Below, in pieces: positions 18,321 through 27,849 of a DNA stretch of 64,000 nt. Each line of letters opens with the position of its first letter. Within the stretch, counting starts at the first letter, position 1. The translations under genes were made by a program, and so were the position numbers. The stretch is from an uncultured Bacteroides sp. Its GTDB lineage: Bacteria; Bacteroidota; Bacteroidia; Bacteroidales; Bacteroidaceae. The notes under the pieces were generated by a model, which saw only the letters and a list, made by a program, of their open reading frames with translations, was not told where the DNA came from and made no database searches. The DNA lies in NCBI GenBank assembly GCA_949296855.1, contig CASFRN010000093.1:54181-118180 (forward strand), given 5' to 3'.

Positions 18321-18388
18321 CGCAGATTAGCGCAGATTTCCGCAAATTCAATCAAAGCCTCATCTGCGGAAATCTGCGCTAATCTGCG
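18321..18388. repeat. Inverted repeat of CGCAGATT words
   Basis: CGCAGATTAGCGCAGATTTC on the left pairs almost perfectly with GAAATCTGCGCTAATCTGCG on the right, with a short AT-rich loop (CGCAAATTCAATCAAAGCCTCATCTGCG). The words are the same as the outer arms at 16059-16283. It lies between the purA stop and the ABC-F start, so it may end purA transcripts. Confidence 0.85.
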
Positions 18389-18413
18389 TCTTGCAATGTA
18401 TCGGAAAGTGTTT

Positions 18414-19682
18414 TTATTCGGTGTAACGTTCGATGGTCTGTGCGCGGTCGGGGCCTACCGATACAATCTTAATCGGCGTTCCGAGCTGTTCTTCGAGGAA
18501 CGAGATGTAGGCGTTGAACTCTTCGGGGAATTCGTCTTCGCTGGTCATCTTCGTCATGTCGGTCTGCCATCCCGGCATTTCCACATAGACCGGCTCTATG
18601 CCTTCGGTAATGTCGAAGGGGAAGTCGCAGGTTTCCTCGCCGTTCACTTTATATGCTACGCAAGCCTTTACGGTGGGGAACCCGTCGAGCACATCGCTCT
18701 TCATCAGGATAAGCTGGGTGACGCCGTTCACCATAATGGCATAGCGCAACGCTACCAAGTCTACCCATCCGCAACGGCGTTCGCGTCCGGTTACGGCGCC
18801 GTATTCATGCCCTAAGTCGCGGATGGTCTTTCCGGTTTCGTCGAACAGTTCGGTAGGGAAGGGGCCTGCGCCTACGCGAGTGCAATAGGCTTTCATGATG
18901 CCGTACACTTCACCTATCTTGTTCGGACCCAAGCCCAATCCGGTGCAAGCGCCCGCACAGATGGTATTGGAAGAGGTAACGAACGGATACGAGCCGAAGT
19001 CGACATCGAGCATGGTGCCTTGCGCGCCTTCGCACAGCACACTCTTGCCTTCGCCGATGAGGCGGTTGATTTCGTGCTCGCTGTCTACCAGCGTGAACTG
19101 GCGCAGGTATTCGATGCCTTCCATCCATAGTTTTTCGGCTTCGGCGATGTCGTAAGTGTAGTTGAGGCTTTTCAGGATTTTTTCGTGGCGTGCCTTGGCT
19201 GCGGCGTATTTCTCTTCGAAATTATGCAAGATGTCGCCCACACGCAAGCCGTTGCGGCTCACCTTGTCGGTATAGGTAGGGCCGATGCCTTTTCCGGTAG
19301 TCCCTACTTTCGAGTCGCCTTTGGCTGCTTCGTATGCCGCATCCAGCACCCGGTGGGTAGGCAAAATCAAGTGCGCTTTCTTTGAGATGTGCAGACGCTC
19401 CTTCAACGGATGTCCGCTTGCTTCGAGCGCTTCGGCTTCCGCCTTGAACAGGGCAGGGTCGAGCACCACGCCATTACCGATAATATTGACTTTATCTCCT
19501 TGGAATATTCCCGACGGAATAGAGCGGAGCACATATTTCTGGCCTTCAAACTCCAAGGTATGGCCGGCATTAGGCCCTCCTTGGAAACGGGCAACCACGT
19601 CATAGCGAGGGGTCAGTACGTCTACGACCTTTCCTTTCCCTTCGTCGCCCCATTGCAAACCTAACAATACATCTACTTTCAT
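18414..19682 (-). CDS. purA: Adenylosuccinate synthase
   Basis: 422 residues, the normal length. It makes adenylosuccinate from IMP and aspartate with GTP, the first committed step to AMP. Visible motifs are QWGDEGKGK (about 10-18, with catalytic Asp13), NAGHT with catalytic His41, the IMP-binding GTTGKGIGPTY, and QGTMLDVDFGSYP. The Fur-family gene lies only 12 bp upstream on the same strand, so the two may be cotranscribed. An inverted repeat follows the stop codon. Confidence 0.98.
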   Translation of the reverse strand: MKVDVLLGLQWGDEGKGKVVDVLTPRYDVVARFQGGPNAGHTLEFEGQKYVLRSIPSGIFQGDKVNIIGNGVVLDPALFKAEAEALEASGHPLKERLHISKKAHLILPTHRVLDAAYEAAKGDSKVGTTGKGIGPTYTDKVSRNGLRVGDILHNFEEKYAAAKARHEKILKSLNYTYDIAEAEKLWMEGIEYLRQFTLVDSEHEINRLIGEGKSVLCEGAQGTMLDVDFGSYPFVTSSNTICAGACTGLGLGPNKIGEVYGIMKAYCTRVGAGPFPTELFDETGKTIRDLGHEYGAVTGRERRCGWVDLVALRYAIMVNGVTQLILMKSDVLDGFPTVKACVAYKVNGEETCDFPFDITEGIEPVYVEMPGWQTDMTKMTSEDEFPEEFNAYISFLEEQLGTPIKIVSVGPDRAQTIERYTE

Positions 19683-19694
19683 ATATTTTGAGTT

Positions 19695-20159
19695 TTAAGT
19701 TTTGTTCTTCTTCCGCTTTGCCGCCATACACTTGCTGCACAATCCATATATATATAAGGAGTAATGCGACGCGTGAAAACCTTTCAGCTTGGTGTTTACA
19801 ACCGCCTGCTTCAGGGCTTCGTCTTCGAATTCGGAAACTTTGCCGCACGAAGTGCAGATCATGTGGTGGTGGGTTTCGTTGTTGTACGAGCGTTCATACT
19901 GCGAAGTGTTGCCGAACTGATGCTTGATTACCAGCCCCGCATCGATAAGCAGGATAATCGTGTTGTACAGCGTGGCGCGGCTGACCCGGAATTTTTCTTT
20001 TTCCGCCATATAGGAATAGAGCGTTTCAATGTCGAAATGTCCCTTGATGGTATAGATGGTATCGAGTATAGCATAGCGTTCGGGCGTCTTGCGATGTCCG
20101 TTCTTCTGCAAATAGTCTGTCAGAATCTGTTTTACCTTTTCCTTTATGTTTTCTTCCAT
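19695..20159 (-). CDS. Fur/PerR-family metal-responsive repressor
   Basis: 154 residues from the ATG at 20159; an ATG nine bases upstream is also in frame. The N-terminal winged helix contains RKTPERYAILDTIY and the recognition helix VSRATLYNTIILLIDAGLV. The C-terminal dimerisation domain shows HHHMICTSCGK and the second Cys pair GLCSKC, the structural zinc site. The regulatory site ligands His and Glu (FGNTSQYERSYNNETHHHMIC) fit Fur or PerR; I cannot separate iron from peroxide sensing. It lies just upstream of purA in the same direction. A MITE copy begins 75 bp upstream, near the promoter region. Confidence 0.92.
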   Translation of the reverse strand: MEENIKEKVKQILTDYLQKNGHRKTPERYAILDTIYTIKGHFDIETLYSYMAEKEKFRVSRATLYNTIILLIDAGLVIKHQFGNTSQYERSYNNETHHHMICTSCGKVSEFEDEALKQAVVNTKLKGFHASHYSLYIYGLCSKCMAAKRKKNKT

Positions 20160-20242
20160 TCGGGTCAATATTCTGCGTCAAAGGTAATCTTTTTTATGTA
20201 ATTTAGAAAAGCTATAAGGAAAAATTTCCTTAATCCGGCTTA

Positions 20243-20414
20243 GAGCCTGTTTAAATTTTCCGATAAAGTTGTATTATCAGGTCTCTTTTGAGTTTGTTTC
20301 CGGTCTGTTTTCCCGATTTTATGCATCAGATAGCCCGCTATCCTCCTTATAAAATCAGAAAAACATCCTCGAAAGCAATCCTCAAAACAAACTTGAGCAA
20401 AATTTAAACAGGCT
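20243..20414. mobile_element. 170-bp MITE-like element with terminal inverted repeats, copy 1
   Basis: Starts AGAGCCTGTTTAAATTTTCC and ends CAAAATTTAAACAGGCTT; the ends are inverted repeats of about 17 bp. Two other copies occur at 27632-27801 and 49523-49697 with over 90% identity by eye. No transposase is present. A minus frame through it (words IGKTDRKQT) is open in two copies but shifted by a small deletion in another, so it is not treated as a gene. The element sits in the 343-bp gap between the Fur-family and HEAT-repeat genes. Confidence 0.88.
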
Positions 20415-20444
20415 TTAAATTGGGGGATATATTGGTGTGTTGAA

Positions 20445-20490
20445 CACAGAGACACGGAGGCACAGAGTTTTGATTTTCTCTGTGTCTCTG
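20445..20490. repeat. Inverted repeat of CACAGA words
   Basis: ACAGAGACACGGAGGCACAG on the left pairs imperfectly with CTCTGTGTCTCTGG on the right around TTTTGATTTT. It lies directly after the HEAT-repeat gene's stop codon and could be its terminator. Same word family as the elements at 5841, 8602 and 23181. Confidence 0.7.
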
Positions 20491-20511
20491 GATCCGGTTT
20501 TCTGTTTATGC

Positions 20512-21165
20512 TTACGCTTCGCGGATGCTTTCGGCTAACAAACGCACTTCGGGCTTTTCCGACTGGAGGCACGAGGCCAGTTGCCGGTGGATGGCTTTGC
20601 CGTGCAGCGGGGATTGCTCTGCATACTTGCGCAATGCCAGCGCCGCCGCCTTGCGTACTGTGACGCATTCGTTTTCGATGGCAGCGAACGCTTGGTCGGT
20701 AAACTCGGCTTCGGCACGTTCGTTCAACAGCAAGCCTTTCCCTAACAAGCGCGCCATGAGCAAGAAACCGCATAGCTGGAAGTATTCGCGCTCGTCCGCC
20801 ATCCAGACGAATACTTCTTCCGAAGCGTAGGGCAGGCGCTGGAAGAGGTTCATCACGGTGTATTCCGCCAATTCGGGGTAATGCATGTCTTCTATCCAGA
20901 TTTCCGCTATTTCGGGATAAAAGGTTCCGGCAGGCTGGAGCAGTCCTGCCATGATTTTGCACTCGCGGATGTTTTCTTTCCACAATGCCTGAGCCAGTTC
21001 GTGGCTGGGCGCATAGGCTGCCGCAATCTCCTTGATGCGGGGATATTCGATGCCGAAGTTGACTTTGTAGTCCATGCCTTTCTCGCGCATGCTTTGTGAT
21101 ACGGGCCCGTTCATGTACAGGCGGAACTTCGACTTGATTTCTTTCAGGGTTTCGTGTACGTCCAT
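20512..21165 (-). CDS. DNA alkylation repair (AlkD-like HEAT-repeat) protein
   Basis: 217 residues, the usual size for the family. The sequence is helical throughout, with repeats of the ALK/HEAT type: IKEIAAAYAPSHELAQALWKE, the following WIEDMHYPELAEYTVMNLF, and a C-terminal VRKAAALALRKYAEQS. AlkD removes N3- and N7-alkylated bases without base flipping. The Trp and Asp residues of the AlkD active site cannot be placed with certainty by eye, so enzymatic activity is inferred from family. The stop of the DPP III gene's upstream neighbour is separate: this gene starts 19 bp after that gene's stop on the same strand and is likely cotranscribed. Confidence 0.82.
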   Translation of the reverse strand: MDVHETLKEIKSKFRLYMNGPVSQSMREKGMDYKVNFGIEYPRIKEIAAAYAPSHELAQALWKENIRECKIMAGLLQPAGTFYPEIAEIWIEDMHYPELAEYTVMNLFQRLPYASEEVFVWMADEREYFQLCGFLLMARLLGKGLLLNERAEAEFTDQAFAAIENECVTVRKAAALALRKYAEQSPLHGKAIHRQLASCLQSEKPEVRLLAESIREA

Positions 21166-21184
21166 TTCTGTCTTAAAGTAAGCT

Positions 21185-23146
21185 TCATTTTACATTCGCA
21201 TACTCCCGGCTGTACCGCAACATTTGTTCGGCATAGCCTTCGGTATAGGATACTTGCACATCGGTCACTTTGCCTTCGGCATCGGTCTGAAGGGTGTAGA
21301 CCGGATTGATAAAGCCTTTATACGGGGCTAAGTGTAGGCGTTTGTAGCGACTCAACACCTCGGCATGAAGTGCCGGGTCGATTTGTACGCCGTAGGTTTC
21401 CACCATCCGGCGTGCCGCTTCGTAGTCGCCTTCGCTTTTGATGCGTTGTATCTCGGCCAGCAGCCGTCCGAATAACAGGCGGAGCCGGGCATAGTCGTTG
21501 ATGCGCACGTAGGTCTTGCCTTCCCGTACCGTCATCTCTGCCACTTGTCCGTCTTTGCCTTGTTCCAGCGCCCAGCGGGCAATAAGCTGGCGGTTGCGCA
21601 TATGGGCTTCTTCTACCGTATGTCCCGGCTCTATCCGGACCAGTTGGGTCATCAGCCCGTTCATCATGTAGGAATAGTATTCGGCCTTGTATGCGTCGGC
21701 ATCGGGCAACAGCCCTAATTCTACCATTTTGGGGTCGGCAAGATAATACAGGCCGAACAAGTCGGCACGGGCTTCTTCGATGGTGGAGCCGTATGCTTTC
21801 AGTGCGTCGGCGTCTACGCCCGGAAGCAGTTTGCCGGAACCGTGTCCCAGGCATTCGTGTAAGTCGGTGTGCAAGTCGTCGGTAAGGTCGGCGTAAGTGT
21901 CTAGCAGGTTGAGTTCTTCTTCGCTGTATACGAACTCTTCGCGGAATCCGTTTCCGCGCGCGGCTCGGTTGTAGGCTTCGGTCAGGTTGCCGATGGTGAC
22001 CGATTTCGAGCCGTGCACGCTCCGTATCCAATTGGAGTTGGGCAGGTTGATGCCGATAGCCGTCGAAGGGTAGAGGTCGCCCGCCAGGATGGCGGCGGTG
22101 ATGACTTTTGCCGAAACGCCCTTCACGGCTTTTTTCTTGAAGCGGGGGTCTACCGGCGAGTGGTCTTCGAACCATTGGGCTTCGCCGCTGATGGTTTCGG
22201 TGCGGCGGGTAGCTTCGGTGTCTTTGAAGTCGACGATGGATTCCCAACTGGCCTTCATCCCTAACGGGTCGCCGTAGCTTTCGATGAATCCGTTGACGAA
22301 ATCTACGTGCGAGGCGGTGTCTTTCAGCCAAGCAATGGAGTAAGCGTCGAAAGTATGCAGGTCGCCTGTGCGGTAAAACTCAATGAGCAGGCGGATGACT
22401 TCGCGTTGCGCGTCGTTTTCCGCTACGGTTCCCGCTTTTTCCAGCCATCCGATTATCTTATCGATGGCTTCGGAATACATCCCGCCCGATTTCCATACCT
22501 GTTCGTATATCCGTCCGCCTTCTTTCACCAGGCGGCTGTTCATGCCGTACATCACTGGCTCGTCGGGATTCCCTTTCGCCTTTTGTGCCGCATAGAAAGC
22601 TTCGGCTTCGGCTTGCGTCACGCCTTCGTAGTAATTGGCGGCAGAGGTCAGCACCAAGTCTTCCCCGTCTGCTTGGTTCACTCGCTTGGGCATGACATCC
22701 GGATTGAATATCACAGGGAAAAGCTTGCCGCACATCGCCTGTACGTCTTCACCTTCGGCAAGCGGCAGTGCCGAAGGGGGAACCGAGGCGATGAGTCGGG
22801 TGAGGTATTCAGGTGTGAATCCTGGAGTCAGCTTGTCGCACGCATAGTGGTGGTGGATGCCGTTGGAGAACCATACCCTTTTCAGGTAAATCTCGAAACG
22901 GCGGAATTCTTCGGTTGCCCGCTCTCCTCTATAATATAAGTAGACGGCTTCCAGCAAACGCCGGATTTGCAGGTTGTATTTCCCGTTTTGGTCGAAGAGG
23001 ATGTCACGTCCTTCCAGTGCTGCCTGCGAAAGATAGTACACTAACATTTTTTGCTTCAGTGTGAGTTGTCCGAAGCCAGGCACACGGTAACGCAGTATCT
23101 GTAAGTCGGCAAACTGTTCTACCGTATAATTGAATGTTTCTTCCAT
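21185..23146 (-). CDS. Dipeptidyl-peptidase III (M49 family)
   Basis: 653 residues from the ATG at 23146. A longer frame up to 23263 reads through the CACAGA inverted repeat and is rejected as a start. The M49 zinc motif HECLGH is at 430-435, with the second motif EEARAD at 457-462 giving the third zinc ligand. The enzyme removes dipeptides from the N-terminus of short peptides. No signal peptide is seen from the chosen start, so it is probably cytosolic, unlike some Bacteroides homologues that carry one. It is followed at 19 bp by the AlkD-like gene. Confidence 0.94.
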   Translation of the reverse strand: MEETFNYTVEQFADLQILRYRVPGFGQLTLKQKMLVYYLSQAALEGRDILFDQNGKYNLQIRRLLEAVYLYYRGERATEEFRRFEIYLKRVWFSNGIHHHYACDKLTPGFTPEYLTRLIASVPPSALPLAEGEDVQAMCGKLFPVIFNPDVMPKRVNQADGEDLVLTSAANYYEGVTQAEAEAFYAAQKAKGNPDEPVMYGMNSRLVKEGGRIYEQVWKSGGMYSEAIDKIIGWLEKAGTVAENDAQREVIRLLIEFYRTGDLHTFDAYSIAWLKDTASHVDFVNGFIESYGDPLGMKASWESIVDFKDTEATRRTETISGEAQWFEDHSPVDPRFKKKAVKGVSAKVITAAILAGDLYPSTAIGINLPNSNWIRSVHGSKSVTIGNLTEAYNRAARGNGFREEFVYSEEELNLLDTYADLTDDLHTDLHECLGHGSGKLLPGVDADALKAYGSTIEEARADLFGLYYLADPKMVELGLLPDADAYKAEYYSYMMNGLMTQLVRIEPGHTVEEAHMRNRQLIARWALEQGKDGQVAEMTVREGKTYVRINDYARLRLLFGRLLAEIQRIKSEGDYEAARRMVETYGVQIDPALHAEVLSRYKRLHLAPYKGFINPVYTLQTDAEGKVTDVQVSYTEGYAEQMLRYSREYANVK

Positions 23147-23180
23147 ATATGTGTCCCTTAAGTCGTTGATTCCTGTTTTG

Positions 23181-23247
23181 CCACAGAGGACACAGAGCAT
23201 CACAAAGTGGAAAATGAAAACTCTGTGTACCTCTGTGTCCTCTGTGG
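23181..23247. repeat. Inverted repeat of CACAGA words
   Basis: CCACAGAGGACACAGAG pairs with CTCTGTGTCCTCTGTGG around a loop with AAAGTGGAAAATGAAAA. The outer 17 bases are a perfect match. It lies between the AraC-type gene's stop and the M49 start. Confidence 0.85.
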
Positions 23248-23300
23248 AGAAGCGATGCTTCAAGGCAGGCTTCTTGCATTAAAAGCCTGTCATTTTACAT

Positions 23301-23768
23301 TTATGCGCCACGTTTCCGTTTCCGGTATCCGTTTGGCGTTTCGCCCGTATTCTTATAGAATGCCGCGTAAAACGACTGGCGGTTTGAAAAACCTACCATC
23401 GCGCTGATTTCTTCCACATTTTTGTCGGCATAACGTTTGTCTACTAACAGATGCAATGCTTCTTTGATGCGGTATTCGTTGACTAAGCATGAATAGTTCA
23501 TGCCGAAACGGGAATTGATGACTGCCGATAAATAGCGGGTGTTTGTGTTCAATTCCTTGGCTAAATCCCGTGCGGAATAATTCGGGTCCTTATACTTCTT
23601 TTCGATAATCAAGATGTTCATAATCTTGTCGTATAACTCATCCGCAAGCTCTGCCCGAATCATGCCTCGATAGGCAGCTTCTTTGATTTTACGCTCACGC
23701 ATGTTATAAGGTTTCCTCACGGATGCTTCCTCTTGGCGCTTCTGTTCTTTTTCGTTATTTTCCCTCAT
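23301..23768 (-). CDS. AraC-family transcriptional regulator, short form
   Basis: 155 residues: a basic N-terminal stretch (about 1-45) and one AraC/XylS DNA-binding domain (about 55-152) with both helix-turn-helix units, the second being VEEISAMVGFSNRQSFYAAF followed by TGETPNGYRKR. There is no ligand-binding or receiver domain, so what it senses is not clear; short members like this may need a partner. It diverges from recQ with about 190 bp between starts. Confidence 0.88.
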   Translation of the reverse strand: MRENNEKEQKRQEEASVRKPYNMRERKIKEAAYRGMIRAELADELYDKIMNILIIEKKYKDPNYSARDLAKELNTNTRYLSAVINSRFGMNYSCLVNEYRIKEALHLLVDKRYADKNVEEISAMVGFSNRQSFYAAFYKNTGETPNGYRKRKRGA

Positions 23769-23943
23769 CTGTCTTTGAATAAAAGTGTGATATTATTGTT
23801 GATAAATTATATTTATACAAATTTCGTAAGTTTTTTTCTATTTCGCAACATATTTCACATCTTATTTTTTAATTATGCTGTTTTTTTTGATTTATTTATA
23901 GGTATTTGTTCCCTAAAGTCCGTATTCTGTATCCTATTTCGAT

Positions 23944-23951
23944 TAATTTTG
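23944..23951 (+). promoter_or_regulatory. Candidate -7 box (TAnnTTTG) of recQ
   Basis: TAATTTTG fits the Bacteroides -7 consensus and lies 9 bases before the recQ ATG, so the transcript would be nearly leaderless. A -33 TTTG at the standard distance is not clear, hence moderate confidence. Confidence 0.45.
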
Positions 23952-23960
23952 CACCTCGTT

Positions 23961-25790
23961 ATGAATACAGATATACTCAAGACACTGAAAGCCTATTTCG
24001 GATATACAGGTTTCCGCCCTTTGCAAGAAGAAATCATCACCTGCATTCTTCAGAAGAAAGATGCGCTGGTGCTGATGCCTACGGGCGGAGGCAAATCGCT
24101 TTGTTATCAGATACCGGCGTTGCTGTCCGAAGGGACGGCCATCGTGGTCTCTCCGCTTATTTCACTGATGAAAGACCAAGTGGAAGCTCTGCAGAACAAC
24201 GGAATCATCGCCCGTGCCCTGAATAGCAACAATGATGAAACCGCCAATGCCAACATTCGTTTCGAGTGCAGGCAGGGAAGGGTGAAGCTGCTTTATATTT
24301 CGCCCGAACGCTTGTTGGCGGAAACCAATTATCTGCTGAAGGATATACGCATTTCGCTTTTTGCGGTTGATGAGGCGCACTGCATCTCGCAGTGGGGGCA
24401 TGATTTCCGTCCCGAATACACGCAACTGAAGGTACTTCGCGAACAGTTCCCGCAAGTCCCTATCGTCGCATTGACCGCTACCGCCGATAAAATTACAAGG
24501 CAAGACATCGTGACACAGCTTGCGATGCGCCATCCGCAGGTGTTCATTTCTTCGTTCGACCGCCCTAATTTGAGCCTTGACGTAAAGCGCGGGTACCAGC
24601 AGAAGGAAAAAATACGTACGATACTGGATTTTATCGCCCGTCATGCCGGAGAGAGCGGCATTATTTATTGCATGAGCCGCAACACGACCGAGAAGGTGGC
24701 TGCTATATTGGAGGAGCACGGGATTGTATGCGGAGTCTATCACGCCGGACTGAGCGCGGCGGTGCGCGACCGTACACAAGAGGATTTCATCAACGACCGT
24801 GTGCAGGTAGTGTGTGCCACCATTGCTTTCGGGATGGGTATCGATAAGTCGAACGTGCGTTGGGTCATCCATTACAACCTGCCGAAAAGCATCGAGAGTT
24901 TTTATCAAGAGATAGGGCGTGCCGGACGCGACGGGCTGCCTGGCGACACCTTGCTGTTTTATTCGTTGGCTGACATCGTGCTGCTTTCAAGGTTTGCCGA
25001 CGAAAGCGGGCAGCAAGAGTTGAATATGGAAAAATTGAGGCGGATGCAGCAATATGCCGAGTCGGATATTTGCCGTAGGCGTATTTTGCTGAATTATTTC
25101 GGGGAAACCATAGACCACGACTGCGGGAACTGTGATGTATGCCGCAATCCGCCCCAGCGTTTCGACGGAACCGTCTTGGTGCAGAAAGCCTTGAGTGCCA
25201 TTGCCCGAACCAACCAGCAGATAGGGACAAGCACGTTAATTGACATCTTGAAAGGAGCCGCTACGGCGGATATCATCGAGCGGGGATATGATAAGCTGAA
25301 AACGTATGGGGTAGGGCGGGATGTGCCTGGCAGGGATTGGCAAGACTATCTGCTGCAGATGTTGAACTTAGGTTATTTTGAAGTGGCATACAACGAAAAA
25401 AACCATTTGAAGATAACTGAAGCGGGAAAGAAGGTGTTGTTCGGTCAGGAACGGGCACAATTGGTGGTTATCAAGCGTGAGGAATATGCGGCGAAAGAAT
25501 ACCGGAGAAGAAGGAAAACCGTCCAGCCTGCCATTCCGGCTTTTCAGATGCCGGCGGTATTTGAAAATGAAGATGCACGCTTGTTTGAAGCTTTGCGCGC
25601 GCTTCGAAAGAAATTGGCAGACCAGCAAGCCATTCCCGCTTATATTGTTTTATCGGACAAAACCTTGCATTTATTGGCTTCGTCCAAACCTGTGACCATC
25701 GAAGCGTTCGGAGAGGTGAGCGGCATTGGGGATTATAAGAAAGAGCGTTACGGAAAAGATTTCATTGAGGTTATCCGGCGGTTTGTGTAG
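23961..25790 (+). CDS. recQ: ATP-dependent DNA helicase RecQ
   Basis: 609 residues from the ATG at 23961; the frame is open further upstream through AT-rich DNA, but the helicase alignment begins here. Walker A is PTGGGKS (Lys45), the DEAH box reads VDEAHCISQWGHDFRP, and the helicase C motif is IGRAGRDG. The RecQ zinc-binding region has RRILLNYFGETIDHDCGNCDVC split over its Cys residues. The C-terminal HRDC domain (about 530-605) ends GEVSGIGDYKKERYG. RecQ unwinds branched DNA in recombination and repair. It is the only plus-strand gene between 1 and 33.8 kb. The length and domain set are standard. Confidence 0.97.
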   Translation: MNTDILKTLKAYFGYTGFRPLQEEIITCILQKKDALVLMPTGGGKSLCYQIPALLSEGTAIVVSPLISLMKDQVEALQNNGIIARALNSNNDETANANIRFECRQGRVKLLYISPERLLAETNYLLKDIRISLFAVDEAHCISQWGHDFRPEYTQLKVLREQFPQVPIVALTATADKITRQDIVTQLAMRHPQVFISSFDRPNLSLDVKRGYQQKEKIRTILDFIARHAGESGIIYCMSRNTTEKVAAILEEHGIVCGVYHAGLSAAVRDRTQEDFINDRVQVVCATIAFGMGIDKSNVRWVIHYNLPKSIESFYQEIGRAGRDGLPGDTLLFYSLADIVLLSRFADESGQQELNMEKLRRMQQYAESDICRRRILLNYFGETIDHDCGNCDVCRNPPQRFDGTVLVQKALSAIARTNQQIGTSTLIDILKGAATADIIERGYDKLKTYGVGRDVPGRDWQDYLLQMLNLGYFEVAYNEKNHLKITEAGKKVLFGQERAQLVVIKREEYAAKEYRRRRKTVQPAIPAFQMPAVFENEDARLFEALRALRKKLADQQAIPAYIVLSDKTLHLLASSKPVTIEAFGEVSGIGDYKKERYGKDFIEVIRRFV

Positions 25791-25825
25791 CGCAGAGTAT
25801 GTCTTGAAACAGACAGGGCACGAAC

Positions 25826-25882
25826 ACGGAAGCACAAAGACGCAGAGTGTCTTCATGCTTCTCCGTGTCTTTGTGCTTCTGT
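25826..25882. repeat. Inverted repeat between recQ and fumarase (convergent ends)
   Basis: ACGGAAGCACAAAGACGCAG pairs with CTCCGTGTCTTTGTGCTTCTG with a few mismatches. It sits between the convergent 3' ends of recQ and the fumarase gene and is well placed to be a two-way terminator. Confidence 0.75.
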
Positions 25883-25915
25883 ATCTTGTTGATATGTGGT
25901 CAATCGTTTCGAATT

Positions 25916-27562
25916 TTATTTGCAGTTGCCCGTGCAACGCGGCTTGATTTGCTTAAAGAAATCATTACCCTTGTTGTCTACCAAGATAAATGCCGGGAAA
26001 TCTTCCACTTCAATCTTCCAAATGGCTTCCATACCCAATTCAGGATATTCCACACATTCGATGCTCTTGATGTTGTTCTGAGCCAAGATAGCTGCAGGTC
26101 CGCCGATAGAGCCTAAATAGAAACCTCCGTATTTCTTGCAAGCATCTGTTACGGCTTGGCTACGATTACCCTTAGCCAACATAATCATGCTTCCGCCATG
26201 GCTTTGGAACAGGTCAACATACGGGTCCATACGTCCGGCAGTAGTCGGTCCCATCGAGCCGCACGCCATTCCCTTCGGAGTCTTGGCAGGTCCTGCATAA
26301 TAAATCGGATGGTCTTTGATGTATTGAGGGAGGTCTTCACCTTTATCCAAACGTTCTTTCAATTTGGCATGAGCGATATCACGACCTACGATAATTGTCC
26401 CGTTCAAAGACAAGCGGGTAGCAACCGGATATTTATCCAATTCTGCCAAGATCTCACTCATCGGACGATTCAGGTCAATCTTTACCGCATTGCCTTCTCC
26501 AGCCTGACGCAATTCTTCCGGAATCAATTCGCCCGGATTCGAATCTAATTTCTCAATCCAAATACCGTCTTTATTGATTTTACATTTGATGTTACGGTCT
26601 GCCGAGCAAGATACACCCAAGCCTACCGGACAAGAAGCACCGTGGCGAGGCAAGCGGATGATGCGTACATCGTGTGCATAATACTTACCTCCGAACTGTG
26701 CGCCCAAACCGATGCGGTGTGCTTCTTCCAACACTTTCTTTTCCAATTCAACGTCGCGGAAAGCACGTCCGTATTCGTTTCCTGTAGTAGGCAGATTATC
26801 GTAATAATGCGTAGAAGCCAATTTCACGGTCAGCAAGTTCTTTTCAGCAGAAGTACCGCCGATAACGAAAGCGATATGATAAGGAGGACAAGCCGCCGTT
26901 CCCAACGTTTTCATCTTTTCTACCAAGAACGGAACCAAAGTAGCCGGATTCAGAATGGCTTTGGTTTCCTGATACAAGTAAGTCTTGTTAGCGGAGCCAC
27001 CTCCCTTGGTCACACACAAGAAGTTGTATTCCATACCTTCGGTAGCTTCCAAATCGATTTGTGCCGGAAGATTGCAACGGGTATTCACTTCTTCGTACAT
27101 GCTCAGCGGAGCATTTTGCGAGTAACGCAGGTTATTTTCGGTATAAGTCTTATATACACCCAAAGACAAAGCTTCTTCATCGCAATAACCCGTCCATACC
27201 TGCTGGCCTTTCTCTCCGTGGATAATAGCCGTACCGGTATCTTGGCAGAAAGGCAATACGCCCTTAGCCGCAACTTCGGCATTACGCAAGAAAGTCAAAG
27301 CCACATACTTATCGTTCTCGCTTGCTTCAGGGTCGTTCAGAATCTTTGCGACTTGTTCGTTGTGCGAACGGCGCAACATGAAAGAAACATCATGGAAAGC
27401 CGCATTCGCCATAGCGGTCAAACCTTCTTTTTCCACTTTCAGGATGGGTTTCCCTTCGAACTCGCTTACCGATACATAGTCTTTCGTAAGCAAATAGTAT
27501 TCAGTAGTATCCTCTCCGTGTTCGAACATCGGCTGATACTTGAATTCTGGTGTTGTTGCCAT
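25916..27562 (-). CDS. Class I fumarate hydratase (iron-sulfur, oxygen-sensitive)
   Basis: 548 residues, the length of single-chain class I fumarases (FumA/FumB type). Cys residues expected to hold the [4Fe-4S] cluster occur in [18 protein letters not shown] and the mid-protein ACPPYH block. Other family blocks are [22 protein letters not shown], and [13 protein letters not shown]. It interconverts fumarate and malate; in gut Bacteroidales it works in the reductive branch leading to succinate and propionate. It is monocistronic, convergent with recQ, and a MITE copy lies 70 bp upstream of its start, close enough to affect its promoter. Confidence 0.96.
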   Translation of the reverse strand: MATTPEFKYQPMFEHGEDTTEYYLLTKDYVSVSEFEGKPILKVEKEGLTAMANAAFHDVSFMLRRSHNEQVAKILNDPEASENDKYVALTFLRNAEVAAKGVLPFCQDTGTAIIHGEKGQQVWTGYCDEEALSLGVYKTYTENNLRYSQNAPLSMYEEVNTRCNLPAQIDLEATEGMEYNFLCVTKGGGSANKTYLYQETKAILNPATLVPFLVEKMKTLGTAACPPYHIAFVIGGTSAEKNLLTVKLASTHYYDNLPTTGNEYGRAFRDVELEKKVLEEAHRIGLGAQFGGKYYAHDVRIIRLPRHGASCPVGLGVSCSADRNIKCKINKDGIWIEKLDSNPGELIPEELRQAGEGNAVKIDLNRPMSEILAELDKYPVATRLSLNGTIIVGRDIAHAKLKERLDKGEDLPQYIKDHPIYYAGPAKTPKGMACGSMGPTTAGRMDPYVDLFQSHGGSMIMLAKGNRSQAVTDACKKYGGFYLGSIGGPAAILAQNNIKSIECVEYPELGMEAIWKIEVEDFPAFILVDNKGNDFFKQIKPRCTGNCK

Positions 27563-27631
27563 AATCGATAATATTAATTGTTAGTTATTACGTGTGAGCA
27601 AAGTTACAAAGATTATTGAAATATTTCCTTA

Positions 27632-27801
27632 GAGCCTGTTTAAATTTTCCGATAAAGTTGTATTATCAGGTTTCTTTTGAGTTTGTTTCCGGTCTGTTTT
27701 CCCGATTTTATGCGTCAGCCCGTTATCTTCCTTATAAAATCAGAAAAACATCCTCGAAAACAATCCTCAAAATAAACCTGAGCAAAATTTAAACAGGCTC
27801 T
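27632..27801. mobile_element. 170-bp MITE-like element, copy 2
   Basis: Starts AGAGCCTGTTTAAATTTTCC and ends AAAATTTAAACAGGCTCT, giving an 18-bp terminal inverted repeat. Compared with copy 1 it lacks 4-5 bases near 27715 (CGTCAGCCCG). It lies between the fumarase start and the thioredoxin-like gene's stop. Confidence 0.88.
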
Positions 27802-27849
27802 TAAAAAAACAGAATTTGCGCTATTTCACCCGCGGTGAAACAAACCATG

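Noticed and set aside
20240-20430. Short frame with words IGKTDRKQT in the MITE copies
   Set aside because: Open in two copies but broken by a small deletion in the copy at 27632; better explained as non-coding repeat.
21318-22331. 337-codon frame inside the M49 peptidase gene
   Set aside because: Arg-rich shadow; the M49 zinc motif lies in the other frame.
23147-23263. Upstream extension of the M49 peptidase start
   Set aside because: The added residues are encoded by the CACAGA inverted repeat, which is a dispersed intergenic element.
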